Source of the DNA: an uncultured Muribaculaceae bacterium
GTDB lineage: Bacteria > Bacteroidota > Bacteroidia > Bacteroidales > Muribaculaceae
Direction: 5' to 3'
Length of the DNA stretch: 64,000 nt
Assembly: GCA_910584525.1 (NCBI GenBank)
Contig: CAJUAT010000004.1
Location: 27,613 to 91,612, forward strand
The notes under the pieces were generated by a model. It worked only from the letters and a program-made list of their open reading frames with translations, had not been told where the DNA came from and did no database searches. Every line of letters starts with the position of its first letter. Within the stretch, counting starts at the first letter, position 1. The position numbers were made by a program, and so were the translations under genes. Shown piece by piece: positions 35,073 through 42,745 of this stretch.

Positions 35073-35888
35073 TCAGGGGAATTTGGGGAATTGGTCGAAG
35101 TCGGGGTCTCTCTTCTCCAGGAAAGCATTCTTGCCTTCCTGCGCCTCATCCATGAGGTAATAGAGGAGCGTGGCGTCGCCGGCAAACTCCATGAGACCGT
35201 GCTGGCCGTCGAGTTCGGCGTTGAGGGCACGCTTGATCATCCTGATGGCGAGAGGGGAGCGCTTGAGAATCGTCTCGCACCATTCCACGGTGGTTTCTTC
35301 GAGTTTGTCGAAGGGCACCACGGCATTTACCATACCCATCTCGAGGGCTTCGGCGGCTGTATATTGCCGGCATAGGAACCAAATCTCGCGGGCCTTCTTC
35401 TGGCCTACGCAGCGGGCGAGATAGCTGGCGCCGAAACCGCCGTCGAAGCTTCCCACCTTGGGACCTGTCTGGCCGAATCGGGCATTCTCTGAGGCTATGC
35501 TGAGGTCGCAGACCACCTGCAGCACATTGCCGCCGCCGATGCTGTAGCCGTTGACCATGGCTATCACCGGTTTGGGAATGCTGCGTATGGCATGATGCAG
35601 CTCCAGCACATTGAGGCGCGGCACGCCGTCGTCGCCTATATAGCCGCCGCTCCCCTTCACGTTCTGGTCGCCACCTGAACAGAATGCCTTGTCGCCCGCT
35701 CCTGTCAGGATTATTACCCCTATGTCGCTGCGCTCCCGGCAGATGCCGAAGGCGTCAAGCATCTCCATGTTCGTCTTGGGCCGGAAAGCATTGTATACTT
35801 TGGGCCGGTTGATGGTGATCTTAGCTATCTTGCCGTAGCGCTCGAAGAGAATGTCTTCGTAGTCTTTGATGGTTTCCCAGGTGTACAT
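35073..35888 (-). CDS. menB: 1,4-Dihydroxy-2-naphthoyl-CoA synthase
   Basis: 271 residues, a crotonase-fold enzyme. Seen: ITINRPKVYNAFRPKTNMEMLDAF, GDKAFCSGGDQNVKG (oxyanion hole), MVNGYSIGGGNVLQVVCDLSIASENARFGQTGPKVGSFDGGFGASYLARCVGQKKAREIWFLCRQYTAAEALEMGMVN, and C-terminal FLEKRDPDFDQFP. It closes the second ring of the menaquinone naphthoquinone. First gene of menB-menC-menE. menF and menD, which usually precede it in Bacteroidales, are not upstream here; instead there is a tandem repeat and a divergent gene. Confidence 0.96.
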   Translation of the reverse strand: MYTWETIKDYEDILFERYGKIAKITINRPKVYNAFRPKTNMEMLDAFGICRERSDIGVIILTGAGDKAFCSGGDQNVKGSGGYIGDDGVPRLNVLELHHAIRSIPKPVIAMVNGYSIGGGNVLQVVCDLSIASENARFGQTGPKVGSFDGGFGASYLARCVGQKKAREIWFLCRQYTAAEALEMGMVNAVVPFDKLEETTVEWCETILKRSPLAIRMIKRALNAELDGQHGLMEFAGDATLLYYLMDEAQEGKNAFLEKRDPDFDQFPKFP

Positions 35889-35893
35889 GATAT

Positions 35894-35980
35894 GATGTGA
35901 TTTATGTGGCTTATGTGAGAGATGTGATTTATGCGATTTATGTGACTTATGTTTCTGATGTGATTGATGTGAAATACGGT
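35894..35980 (-). repeat. 9-bp tandem repeat leader before menB
   Basis: About nine to ten consecutive 9-bp units, read on the plus strand as GATGTGATT, TATGTGGCT, TATGTGAGA, GATGTGATT, TATGCGATT, TATGTGACT and so on (consensus [GT]ATGTGAtT). The block begins 5 bp upstream of the menB start codon and runs to the start region of the divergent gene. No TAnnTTTG element could be placed inside it. Confidence 0.85.
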
Positions 35981-36068
35981 GATTGGGATATTACGGTTAT
36001 TTCTTATCTTCCACAAAATTACAAAAGGTTTCGGAATCGGGCAAGCGGATTTGTATAGACGGAGGCCG

Positions 36069-36698
36069 ATGGACCGTTATAATGATATGGCAGACAATTA
36101 TCTGGAGAAAAAGATGGAGGAGCTTCGGCGTATGTCGGGGTCTCGGGCCGGGTCGGCTGGCTCACGGGTCGGGTCGGCCGGGTCATTACAATCAGGTGCC
36201 GCCCATAGGATGCTTTCATTTCCGTATAAGGCGTTGAGGGTGCTGATATTATCGGGTGCGAGACGTAACCTGCGGCAATATGCCGAGCCTTTTCAGCGTG
36301 CCAGTTGCCGCGTGGCCATTATATGCACCGGCGCCGAAAAGGATACCGACCTCGGCAACGACCATGGTTTCAGATTCCACCATGTTCCCTCTGGCAATCC
36401 GGAAGAGGCTTTCGCCGACCTTGTCAAGGCATGGCGCGATATAGACGTTGTAATAAAACTCGATGACTTGACCGATATCGAAGATCTCTTGCTCAGGCAT
36501 ACTGACTCGATGCCATATCCCAACGATTGGGGCATGCCGGTGATCACAGTGGAGGAGGGTGCCGTCTACAGGTTTTTCAAGAAAACAGAGAGTCCCGTAC
36601 CTGACAGGCCGGGACGTGCGGAATGCAGGGTGTTGACCTTTCTAAGTCTGAAAGGCAACGATGCCGTGCGGATGATTGAAGTATCGTCAGAAGACTGA
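36069..36698 (+). CDS. Uncharacterised protein
   Basis: 209 residues from ATG at 36069, chosen because GGAGG lies 4 bp upstream and the frame extension before it is unlike protein. N-terminal helix DNYLEKKMEELRRMSG, then a Gly/Ser/Ala-Arg stretch (GSRAGSAGSRVGSAGS) encoded by short GGGTCGG repeats, then an alpha/beta domain (VLILSGARRNLRQYAEPFQRASCRVAIICTGAE) that could be Rossmann-like, with acidic DIDVVIKLDDLTDIEDLL. I do not recognise the family; the ILSGARRN...AIICTGAE layout hints at a degenerate short-chain-dehydrogenase core, but this is weak. It is divergent from menB across the tandem repeat. Confidence 0.55.
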   Translation: MDRYNDMADNYLEKKMEELRRMSGSRAGSAGSRVGSAGSLQSGAAHRMLSFPYKALRVLILSGARRNLRQYAEPFQRASCRVAIICTGAEKDTDLGNDHGFRFHHVPSGNPEEAFADLVKAWRDIDVVIKLDDLTDIEDLLLRHTDSMPYPNDWGMPVITVEEGAVYRFFKKTESPVPDRPGRAECRVLTFLSLKGNDAVRMIEVSSED

Positions 36699-36724
36699 AA
36701 TACTATATATAGGATAATGCGTTG

Positions 36725-37309
36725 TCAGCGCATTATCTGCGACAGGAATTCGTTACGCAGGGCTGCATCCGTCTCGAAGCGGCCTGTATAGTCGAGCGTA
36801 GTGGTAACCGACTCCTGTTTTTCCACTCCCCGGGCCTTCATGCAGAGGTGCTGAGCACGGCACCATACGATGACGCCATCGTTGGGAAGAGCCTCGTCGA
36901 TAAGACGCGTTATCTGTCCTGTAAGACGTTCCTGTACCTGCAGCCGGCGGGCAAAGGCATCCACCACTCTCGCGAGCTTCGATAAGCCGAGGATTTTCCC
37001 TTTGGGGAGATACCCCACGGAAACAGTGCCGAAGAAGGGGAGGATATGATGCTCGCAGGTGCTGTAGAACTCTATGTCCTTGACAATCACCATCTTGGAG
37101 CCGTCATGGTCGAATATTGCCTTACGGGCGGTGGCGAGGGGGTCGGCATGATAACCGGCGGTAATGTCGAGAAGGGCTTTGGCGGCTCTCACGGGGGTCT
37201 TGAGAAGTCCCTCGCGCGAGGGATCCTCGCCCAATAATTTCAATATCTCCTCTAGGTGGCCGGCTATCGCCTCCACCTTGGCGGAATCATGTTTTGCAGG
37301 TGTTGCCAA
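36725..37309 (-). CDS. folE: GTP cyclohydrolase I
   Basis: 194 residues if translation begins at the TTG at 37309 (no in-frame ATG exists before the conserved core). A GTG at 37276 (residue 12) is an alternative start. Core motifs: LLGEDPSREGLLKTPVRAAKAL, FYSTCEHHILPFFGTVSVGYLPKGKILGLSKLARVVDAFARRLQVQERLTGQI (zinc ligands Cys and His) and VWCRAQHLCMKARGVEKQ (second zinc Cys). It converts GTP to dihydroneopterin triphosphate, the first step of folate synthesis. A TAACTTTG promoter-like element overlaps the TTG codon, which favours the later GTG start or a leaderless message. Confidence 0.93.
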   Translation of the reverse strand: MATPAKHDSAKVEAIAGHLEEILKLLGEDPSREGLLKTPVRAAKALLDITAGYHADPLATARKAIFDHDGSKMVIVKDIEFYSTCEHHILPFFGTVSVGYLPKGKILGLSKLARVVDAFARRLQVQERLTGQITRLIDEALPNDGVIVWCRAQHLCMKARGVEKQESVTTTLDYTGRFETDAALRNEFLSQIMR

Positions 37310-37351
37310 AGTTATTGAATTTTTAGGAATGCGCTCCTGATATCAGTACAG

Positions 37352-37864
37352 TTATCTGGCTATGATGATAATCTGCGATTTTACTATACGCATCTCTGTG
37401 CGTAGTGAGGGGAATGCGCTCTTCAGCTCGGCGAGAGCTGCGGAGGCTTCGGCCTGAGTGCGGAAATTGCCTATGCGCGTGTACCAGTTGGGAGCGCTCG
37501 AATAAGAGTATACCTGTCCGCGGTATTTGGGGAACTTGGCGACAATGGCGTTGCCACGCGCCCTGGCTCTTGCCTCGAGAGTGCGCTGGTTGCTGCCGTC
37601 GGAGAATACCTGGATACGGAAGCCGTCAAGCTTGTTGATACCCGGCTTTAGCGAGGGCTGCGTCTGCACGCGCTTTCTTTCGGCACCGTTGTCAAGGAAA
37701 ATCTGGCGCAGAATATCCTGGGGGATATCGATGGTGATATGGCCGTCGGAGGCTTCGGTGATGCGGGTGACCACGTCGTCGCCGGCGGATTGGGCGGCAG
37801 CCGGAAGCCACATGCTTCCGGCCACTGCCAATACTGTCAATATCCGTACGGGTAATCTCATCAA
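37352..37864 (-). CDS. SPOR-domain protein
   Basis: 170 residues. Signal peptide about 1-24 (MMRLPVRILTVLAVAGSMWLPAAAQ). The C-terminal about 80 residues form a SPOR domain (FRIQVFSDGSNQRTLEARARARGNAIVAKFPKYRGQVYSYSSAPNWYTRIGNFRTQAEASAALAELKSAFPS), which binds septal denuded peptidoglycan in characterised proteins. The middle carries TPSLKPGINKLDG-like linker sequence. The ATG overlaps the tpiA stop (ATGA), so it is translated with tpiA. A periplasmic cell-division or envelope role is inferred. Confidence 0.88.
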   Translation of the reverse strand: MMRLPVRILTVLAVAGSMWLPAAAQSAGDDVVTRITEASDGHITIDIPQDILRQIFLDNGAERKRVQTQPSLKPGINKLDGFRIQVFSDGSNQRTLEARARARGNAIVAKFPKYRGQVYSYSSAPNWYTRIGNFRTQAEASAALAELKSAFPSLRTEMRIVKSQIIIIAR

Positions 37865-38616
37865 TCAAAAGCTTCGATGATACCCATGAACGAGTCGGCC
37901 TTGAGGGCAGCGCCGCCAATAAGACCGCCGTCGACATCGGGCTTGGAGAAAAGCTCCTTGGCGTTGCCGGGCTTGCAGCTGCCGCCATAGAGGATGCTGG
38001 TGTTGTCGGCCACTTCCTTGCCATATTTTGCGGCGATGCATGCGCGGATGTTGGCGTGCATGTCCTCAGCCTGCTCGGCGGTGGCTGTCTTGCCCGTACC
38101 GATGGCCCATACAGGCTCGTAAGCGATGACGATCTTGCCGAAGTCCTCGGCGCTCAGCGAGAAGAGTGCCTCAACCTGTGCGTTGACAACCTCGTTGAAA
38201 GTGCCGTTCTCACGCTGCTCGAGCACCTCGCCAACGCAGAATATAGGAGTAAGGCCGTTGGCAAGTGCCAGCTGTGTCTTGGCAAGAAGCTGCTCGTTGT
38301 TCTCGCCGAAGTACTGGCGACGCTCGCTGTGACCCAGAATCACATGGGTGGCTCCCGTGGATTTTACCATTGTGGCGCTGACTTCGCCTGTGTAGGCGCC
38401 CTTGTCGTGCTCAGAGCAGTTCTCCGCTCCAAGCTTTACAAGCTCCTTGTCGAGAACGGCGTTCACGCTGGTAAGATGGGTAAACGGTACGCAAACAATA
38501 ACCTCACAGTTGGCCTTCTTATCCTTCAAACAGGAATTGATTGAATTGGCGAGCTCTACACCCTCATCAAGAGTGGTGTTCATTTTCCAGTTGCCCGCTA
38601 CGATATTCTTTCTCAT
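37861..38616 (-). CDS. tpiA: Triosephosphate isomerase
   Basis: 251 residues. N-terminal MRKNIVAGNWKMN with the active-site Asn and Lys, HVILGHSERRQYFGE (catalytic His), IAYEPVWAIGTGKTATAEQAEDMHANIR (catalytic Glu, flexible loop 6), and ILYGGSCKPGNAKELFSKPDVDGGLIGGAALKADSF phosphate-binding end. It interconverts dihydroxyacetone phosphate and glyceraldehyde 3-phosphate. It has a full promoter upstream and is followed by the overlapping SPOR-protein gene. Confidence 0.98.
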   Translation of the reverse strand: MRKNIVAGNWKMNTTLDEGVELANSINSCLKDKKANCEVIVCVPFTHLTSVNAVLDKELVKLGAENCSEHDKGAYTGEVSATMVKSTGATHVILGHSERRQYFGENNEQLLAKTQLALANGLTPIFCVGEVLEQRENGTFNEVVNAQVEALFSLSAEDFGKIVIAYEPVWAIGTGKTATAEQAEDMHANIRACIAAKYGKEVADNTSILYGGSCKPGNAKELFSKPDVDGGLIGGAALKADSFMGIIEAFD

Positions 38617-38650
38617 TATCTTAGTGTATGTTTGGGTTCTGTTTGAATTG

Positions 38651-38682
38651 CAAAATTAGCAATAATATTCTACTTTAGCAAA
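38651..38682 (-). promoter_or_regulatory. Promoter of tpiA
   Basis: On the minus strand: TTTG (38679-38682), a 20-bp spacer, TAATTTTG (38651-38658). Transcription would start about 25 bp before the tpiA ATG. Confidence 0.8.
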
Positions 38683-38730
38683 TGCACTATGGACACCATA
38701 TTTTATGCGTGCCAAAGCGTAAAGAGAAAC

Positions 38731-38760
38731 GGAGTGCACTCCCTGTCGGGGGCGCACTCC
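38731..38760 (-). terminator. Hairpin after the HtrA-type protease gene
   Basis: GGAGTGC (38731-38737) pairs with GCACTCC (38754-38760). On the minus strand the stem is followed by CGTTTCTCTTTACG, a weak T-rich tract. It lies about 32 bp after the protease stop, so a terminator is likely. Confidence 0.5.
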
Positions 38761-38791
38761 GCCGGTATGCTTGATTATGATTCTGTTATTG

Positions 38792-40261
38792 TCATTCGGT
38801 GGCGAGGTTCACGGCATAGGTGTATTTCTTGCCCGTGGGGTATACGCCGTAAAGGATCAATGCCTTGTAGTCGTCGGAGTTCTTCATCACATTGTTGTAG
38901 ATCTGCTCGATATCTTCGGAGCTGTTTACGGGCATGTCGTTGACAGCGGTGATGATGAAACCTTCCTTGACACCGGCGTCGCGGATAGCGCCGGCCTTGA
39001 GGCCCTTGACCTGGACGCCGTTTGAAATGCCGAGGCGCTGGCGTGTTTCGGCGGTCAGCTTCATGAAGGCACAGCCCAGCTCGCTGAAGTCTCCTTTCTT
39101 GGTGATGGCCGTGGAGCCCGTCATGTTGCGGAGGGTGCCACTGCGCTCTATCTTCTTGTTGTCGCGGTAGTAGGTCACGGTTACCTTGTCGCCGGGACGG
39201 AACTTGTTGAGCTGTTCCACAAGCTGAGCATGGTTGGCAACGTTCACGCCGTTGATGGCTGTGATCACGTCGTCTTCCTGAAGACCTAATTCCTTGGCGG
39301 TGCTCATGTCGTTGACACCGGCGATGAGCAGACCCGACTTGACGGCCGTAATTCCCTTTTCCTTGGCAATCTTCGAATCAAGTTCGATTATCGTAGCGCC
39401 GAGGACAGCACGCTGCACGGTGCCATACTGGCGAATGTCGGCCATCACCTTCTTGACGATGGAGGTGGGGATGGCGAAGGAGAATCCGGCGTAAGAACCG
39501 GTATTGCTGTATATTGCGGAGTTGATGCCGATAAGCTCTCCTTTGAGGTTGACGAGAGCGCCGCCGGAGTTGCCTGGGTTGAGGGCGGCATCCGTCTGTA
39601 TGAAGCTTTCGATGCTGAGGTTCCCCTTATGGTTCTGTCCGAGGCTGCGGGCCTTGGCGCTGACGATGCCGGCGGTGACCGTGGAGTTGAACCCGAAGGG
39701 ATTACCTACGGCCAGCACCCATTCGCCGATCTTGACCGACTCCGAATCGCCGAAAACGATAGGAGAGAGCCCCTTGGCGTCAACCTTAATAAGAGCCAGG
39801 TCGGAAGCCTCGTCGGTACCTATGATGGTGGCGTCATAGCTGGTATTGTCGTTAAGGAGCACTTCCAGCTTGTCGGCGCCGTCCACGACATGATTGTTGG
39901 TGACGATATATCCGTCTTCGCTGATAATCACACCGGAGCCAAGACCGCTCTGCACGGGTTCGTTCTTGCGGTTCTGCTGGCGCGGCTGTTGCTGCCGACG
40001 CTGCTGCTCCCCGGCTCCCGGTCCGAAGAAGAAGTCGAACATCCCGAAGGGGTCGTAGCCTCCCTGACCATAGGGATTCTGCTTCTGGGTAGTGTACGAT
40101 TTAATGCATACCACGGCATTGACAGTCTTCTCGGCGGCCTGCGTGAAGTCGGTCTCAAAGGCGGGGGTCGACGCCGTACGTATGAAATTCCCTTCCTGGG
40201 CACTCGCGCCGGCTGCTATCAGCAGACTCAGCGACATCAAAATCGTTCTTGTCTTATTCAT
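38792..40261 (-). CDS. HtrA/DegP-type periplasmic serine protease
   Basis: 489 residues. Signal peptide about 1-21 (MNKTRTILMSLSLLIAAGASAQ). A Gln/Arg-rich loop (EQQRRQQQPRQQNRKNEPVQ) precedes the trypsin-like domain. Catalytic triad visible: His in YIVTNNHVVDGAD, Asp in SDLALIKV, Ser in NPGNSGGALVNLKGELIGINSAI. Two PDZ domains follow (AVLGATIIELDSKIAKEKGITAVKSGLLIAGVNDMSTAKELGL... and ...GVQVKGLKAGAIRDAGVKEGFIITAVNDMPV). It degrades or refolds misfolded envelope proteins. A weak promoter-like TTACTTTG lies on the minus strand at 40327-40334. Monocistronic. Confidence 0.93.
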   Translation of the reverse strand: MNKTRTILMSLSLLIAAGASAQEGNFIRTASTPAFETDFTQAAEKTVNAVVCIKSYTTQKQNPYGQGGYDPFGMFDFFFGPGAGEQQRRQQQPRQQNRKNEPVQSGLGSGVIISEDGYIVTNNHVVDGADKLEVLLNDNTSYDATIIGTDEASDLALIKVDAKGLSPIVFGDSESVKIGEWVLAVGNPFGFNSTVTAGIVSAKARSLGQNHKGNLSIESFIQTDAALNPGNSGGALVNLKGELIGINSAIYSNTGSYAGFSFAIPTSIVKKVMADIRQYGTVQRAVLGATIIELDSKIAKEKGITAVKSGLLIAGVNDMSTAKELGLQEDDVITAINGVNVANHAQLVEQLNKFRPGDKVTVTYYRDNKKIERSGTLRNMTGSTAITKKGDFSELGCAFMKLTAETRQRLGISNGVQVKGLKAGAIRDAGVKEGFIITAVNDMPVNSSEDIEQIYNNVMKNSDDYKALILYGVYPTGKKYTYAVNLATE

Positions 40262-40413
40262 ATAGTCTGATTATGATTCTTTCTCTTAGATATAGCCTCC
40301 GGCTCTTGGTTTATTACCTCTGTGTCTGCAAAGTAAAAGGAAAAAAGTGGAATATATTACTTCGCTTAACATTAATTGTTAAATTTAACTAAGTTTTAGA
40401 GTGTGTTTTCTTT

Positions 40414-41430
40414 TTACAGACATTGTTCTCCGCCGTTATCAGAAGCTATGCGCGTCACTTTGGTTTCGATGCGTCGTGCTATGTCGGCATTCGATTTTAT
40501 GTATAGATAGAGTTCCACCACGGGGTTCAGCGGATTGCCGTCGGTGGCCTGTGCTGGTCCGGTCCATGCCTCTATCTTTTGCGCTATTTCCTGTTTGGCT
40601 TGTGCGCATGCCACGGTATCCTTGCATCCTATGATTCTGTCGGGATGCAACAGTATTGAATCCTGCGGATTAAGAAGCTGTGTGTTGGCCACGAACGAGA
40701 AGGAGTCTTCCAGCAGAGCGGGCCATATGCTGAGGTCTATACGGTTCTGTATGGTATCGAGGAGTATTGTTGTCTCGCGTGCCGATCTGAGGAGCATATC
40801 CACGGCATCGTTGCCGGAAGTGTCGAACGGGAGTCCTCCGGGGAGATACATGTCGCGCATGTCACGGAATGAAAAGTCGGGATTGTACGACACGTCGCCT
40901 GCCGAGCGTCGGTCGCGGGGTGTGGTCACGGCATAGCAGTAGGCGAGGAAACGGTTGAGGCGGTGAAGCAGCATGGGTATGTTTTTGAGCAGCTTGTCGC
41001 GTTCGAGATCCTCATGCTTCTGGCGTTCCCTGTCCATGGCTGAAGCGACGTCGATTGCCGAGCGCATGGCTCCCACGGCGTTAAGGAAGAAACCGAATAT
41101 GGAGAGTCCGAACACCACCTCTACGGCTGTAACCACCTGGGCCCAGCCATGCGCCGGGGTATAGTCGCCGAATCCCAGTGTGGTGATGGTGACGATACTG
41201 TAATAGAGCCACGACCAGTAGCTCGTGCCCCCGCCATCAGGTATCCGCCAGCTGTCGAGCGGTATAAGATAATAGAAAAGCGCGAACAACGGCATAGCCG
41301 TAAGATACATGCATATCCATATGATTGGCCGTATGTTGGAAACATAGTTGAAGAAACGCTTCAACGCATCTGGGCAGTGGGTGAGCTCATACGTAAGCTC
41401 ATATTCAATTTTGCGGTATTCTTTTCCCAT
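40414..41430 (-). CDS. Two-helix potassium channel protein
   Basis: 338 residues. Membrane helix at about 35-57, then the pore loop SIVTITTLGFGDYTP with selectivity filter TTLGFGD at residues 83-89, then a second helix (VVTAVEVVFGLSIFGFFLNAVGAM). This is the Ion_trans_2 (KcsA-like) layout. The C-terminal about 220 residues are soluble, with a charged coiled-coil-like start (DVASAMDRERQKHEDLERDK). No TrkA_N/RCK nucleotide-binding motif is seen, so regulation is by an unknown domain. The GFG filter rather than GYG still fits potassium selectivity. Divergent from the NlpC/P60 lipoprotein gene. Confidence 0.8.
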   Translation of the reverse strand: MGKEYRKIEYELTYELTHCPDALKRFFNYVSNIRPIIWICMYLTAMPLFALFYYLIPLDSWRIPDGGGTSYWSWLYYSIVTITTLGFGDYTPAHGWAQVVTAVEVVFGLSIFGFFLNAVGAMRSAIDVASAMDRERQKHEDLERDKLLKNIPMLLHRLNRFLAYCYAVTTPRDRRSAGDVSYNPDFSFRDMRDMYLPGGLPFDTSGNDAVDMLLRSARETTILLDTIQNRIDLSIWPALLEDSFSFVANTQLLNPQDSILLHPDRIIGCKDTVACAQAKQEIAQKIEAWTGPAQATDGNPLNPVVELYLYIKSNADIARRIETKVTRIASDNGGEQCL

Positions 41431-41497
41431 GATATAGATGTCTTTTTAAGGATAAACATTTTTTGGAATAAAAAGTCGGAGCGGGAAGGGCGGGAGT

Positions 41498-41529
41498 GTT
41501 GGATATTGACAATAAAAGTTATAATTTTG
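41498..41529 (+). promoter_or_regulatory. Promoter of the NlpC/P60 - FNT pair
   Basis: GTTG at 41498-41501 (three of four bases of TTTG), a 20-bp spacer, TAATTTTG at 41522-41529. Predicted start about 27 bp before the ATG at 41563. Confidence 0.65.
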
Positions 41530-41562
41530 TAAATTGAAGAAAAATCAATTCATTAGACAACG

Positions 41563-42105
41563 ATGACAAAACGTCTACAAATCGTGGTGATAGCGGTACT
41601 TGGTCTCGTGATGGTGTCATGCCATACGGGTAGAAAGGCCACGCCAACGGAGAAGGTCACCGTCGACAATACGATTCATGTCGGCCACGGCACCGGGAAG
41701 CAACGCAAGATCATAGACGAGGCTCTCACCTGGGTGGGAACGCCCTACAAGTATGCCGGAGTGGAAAAGGGAAAGGGAGTGGACTGTTCGGGCATGGTGA
41801 TGCAGGTATATCTGGATGTCACTGGCCGCAAGCTGCCGCGCAACTCTGCGAAACAGGCCGAGTTCTGCGACTCCCTGTCGGCCGAAGAGGTGGCCATGGG
41901 CGACCTCGTGTTTTTCGCCACAGGCAAGGATCCCTTGAAAGTGTCGCATGTGGGTATTGTCATGGACAACGACAGCTTCATTCATGCATCAAGCTCAAAG
42001 GGGGTAGTGGTAAGCAAATTCAACAATCCTTATTATCAGCAGAAGTTCAGGATGTTCGGCAGGATACCTGAACCCGTCAATGATCTGGCCACACATGAAA
42101 AGTAA
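41563..42105 (+). CDS. NlpC/P60 cell-wall hydrolase lipoprotein
   Basis: 180 residues. Lipobox MVSC with Cys20. The NlpC/P60 domain starts near residue 50: ALTWVGTPYKYAGVEKGKGVDCSGMVMQVYLDVTGRKLPRNSAKQA with catalytic Cys75, then MGDLVFFATG, SHVGIVMDNDSFIHASSSKGVVVS with His129 as catalytic base and a nearby His141. These enzymes cut peptide bonds in peptidoglycan stems; anchoring is to the inner leaflet of the outer membrane or the cytoplasmic membrane. Its last 11 bases overlap the FNT gene start. Confidence 0.92.
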   Translation: MTKRLQIVVIAVLGLVMVSCHTGRKATPTEKVTVDNTIHVGHGTGKQRKIIDEALTWVGTPYKYAGVEKGKGVDCSGMVMQVYLDVTGRKLPRNSAKQAEFCDSLSAEEVAMGDLVFFATGKDPLKVSHVGIVMDNDSFIHASSSKGVVVSKFNNPYYQQKFRMFGRIPEPVNDLATHEK

Positions 42106-42721
42106 GATATTCTCGCCATTGATAGCCGGTATACTGATAGGTATAGCCGGCACGCTGTATCTGAAGACCGGAGGCGTAGTGGGGGCGGTGATGTTCGCCT
42201 TCGGACTGTTGGGAGTGGTATGCTGGAAGATTGACCTCTTCACCGGCAAAAGCGGCTTCTGGAGCGGAAGAATGATACTCAGGCTGATACCTGTGCTTCT
42301 TCTGAACATCGCCGGGGTGGCCATGGTGACGCTTGTCACCCTCACTCCCGAGATGGCGGAGGCCGCCGGAGAGATAACTGCCAAACGTATGATAACCCCG
42401 GTATGGAAACTTTTCCTCCTCTCGGGATTCTGCGGTTTCATCATGACCACAGCGGTACAGTTCGGGCGGCAAGGCAACTGGTGGCCGCTTCTCTTCGGGG
42501 TACCGGCCTTCATACTCTGCGGCTTTCCCCACTGTGTGGCCGACATTGCCTACTGGACGGCAGGAATAGTAAACGGGATGGGCATCGCGGACATATTGCC
42601 CATATACCTGGTGACGGTGGCGGGCAACTACGCCGGCTGCAATCTCCCCCGCCTCATCCCCGGTTTCCTCCCTGACCCGGCATCCGAAACGAGGAAAGCG
42701 GCATCAACCGCAAATTCATAG
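42095..42721 (+). CDS. Formate/nitrite transporter (FNT) family channel
   Basis: 208 residues from ATG at 42095, which lies inside the end of the NlpC/P60 gene. About six membrane helices. FNT hallmarks: short size, AGILIGIAGTLYL at the start of helix 1 (G-x-x-x-G), CWKIDLFTGKSGFW (family LxTGxx), and GFPHCVADIAYW, equivalent to the central GFxHxxAN segment with the pore His. It conducts small monovalent anions such as formate or nitrite; which one is not clear because the region is diverged (HCVAD instead of HSVAN). Translational coupling to a wall hydrolase is unusual. Confidence 0.78.
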   Translation: MKSKIFSPLIAGILIGIAGTLYLKTGGVVGAVMFAFGLLGVVCWKIDLFTGKSGFWSGRMILRLIPVLLLNIAGVAMVTLVTLTPEMAEAAGEITAKRMITPVWKLFLLSGFCGFIMTTAVQFGRQGNWWPLLFGVPAFILCGFPHCVADIAYWTAGIVNGMGIADILPIYLVTVAGNYAGCNLPRLIPGFLPDPASETRKAASTANS

Positions 42722-42727
42722 AGCGCG

Positions 42728-42745
42728 TTAAGGAACAGAGCCTAA
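42728..42745. repeat. Solo end of the inverted-repeat element
   Basis: TTAAGGAACAGAGCCTAA is identical to the outer 18 bp of the right terminal repeat at 9482-9499. Here it stands alone between convergent genes and provides the stop codon (CTA on the plus strand at 42742-42744) of the minus-strand glycosyltransferase gene. No partner repeat was found within the next few hundred bases. Confidence 0.7.

Noticed and set aside
35825..36016. Open frame with Ile-Ser-His-Ile-Asn-His repeats
   Set aside because: It is the translation of the 9-bp tandem repeat before menB and overlaps the menB start; not a gene.
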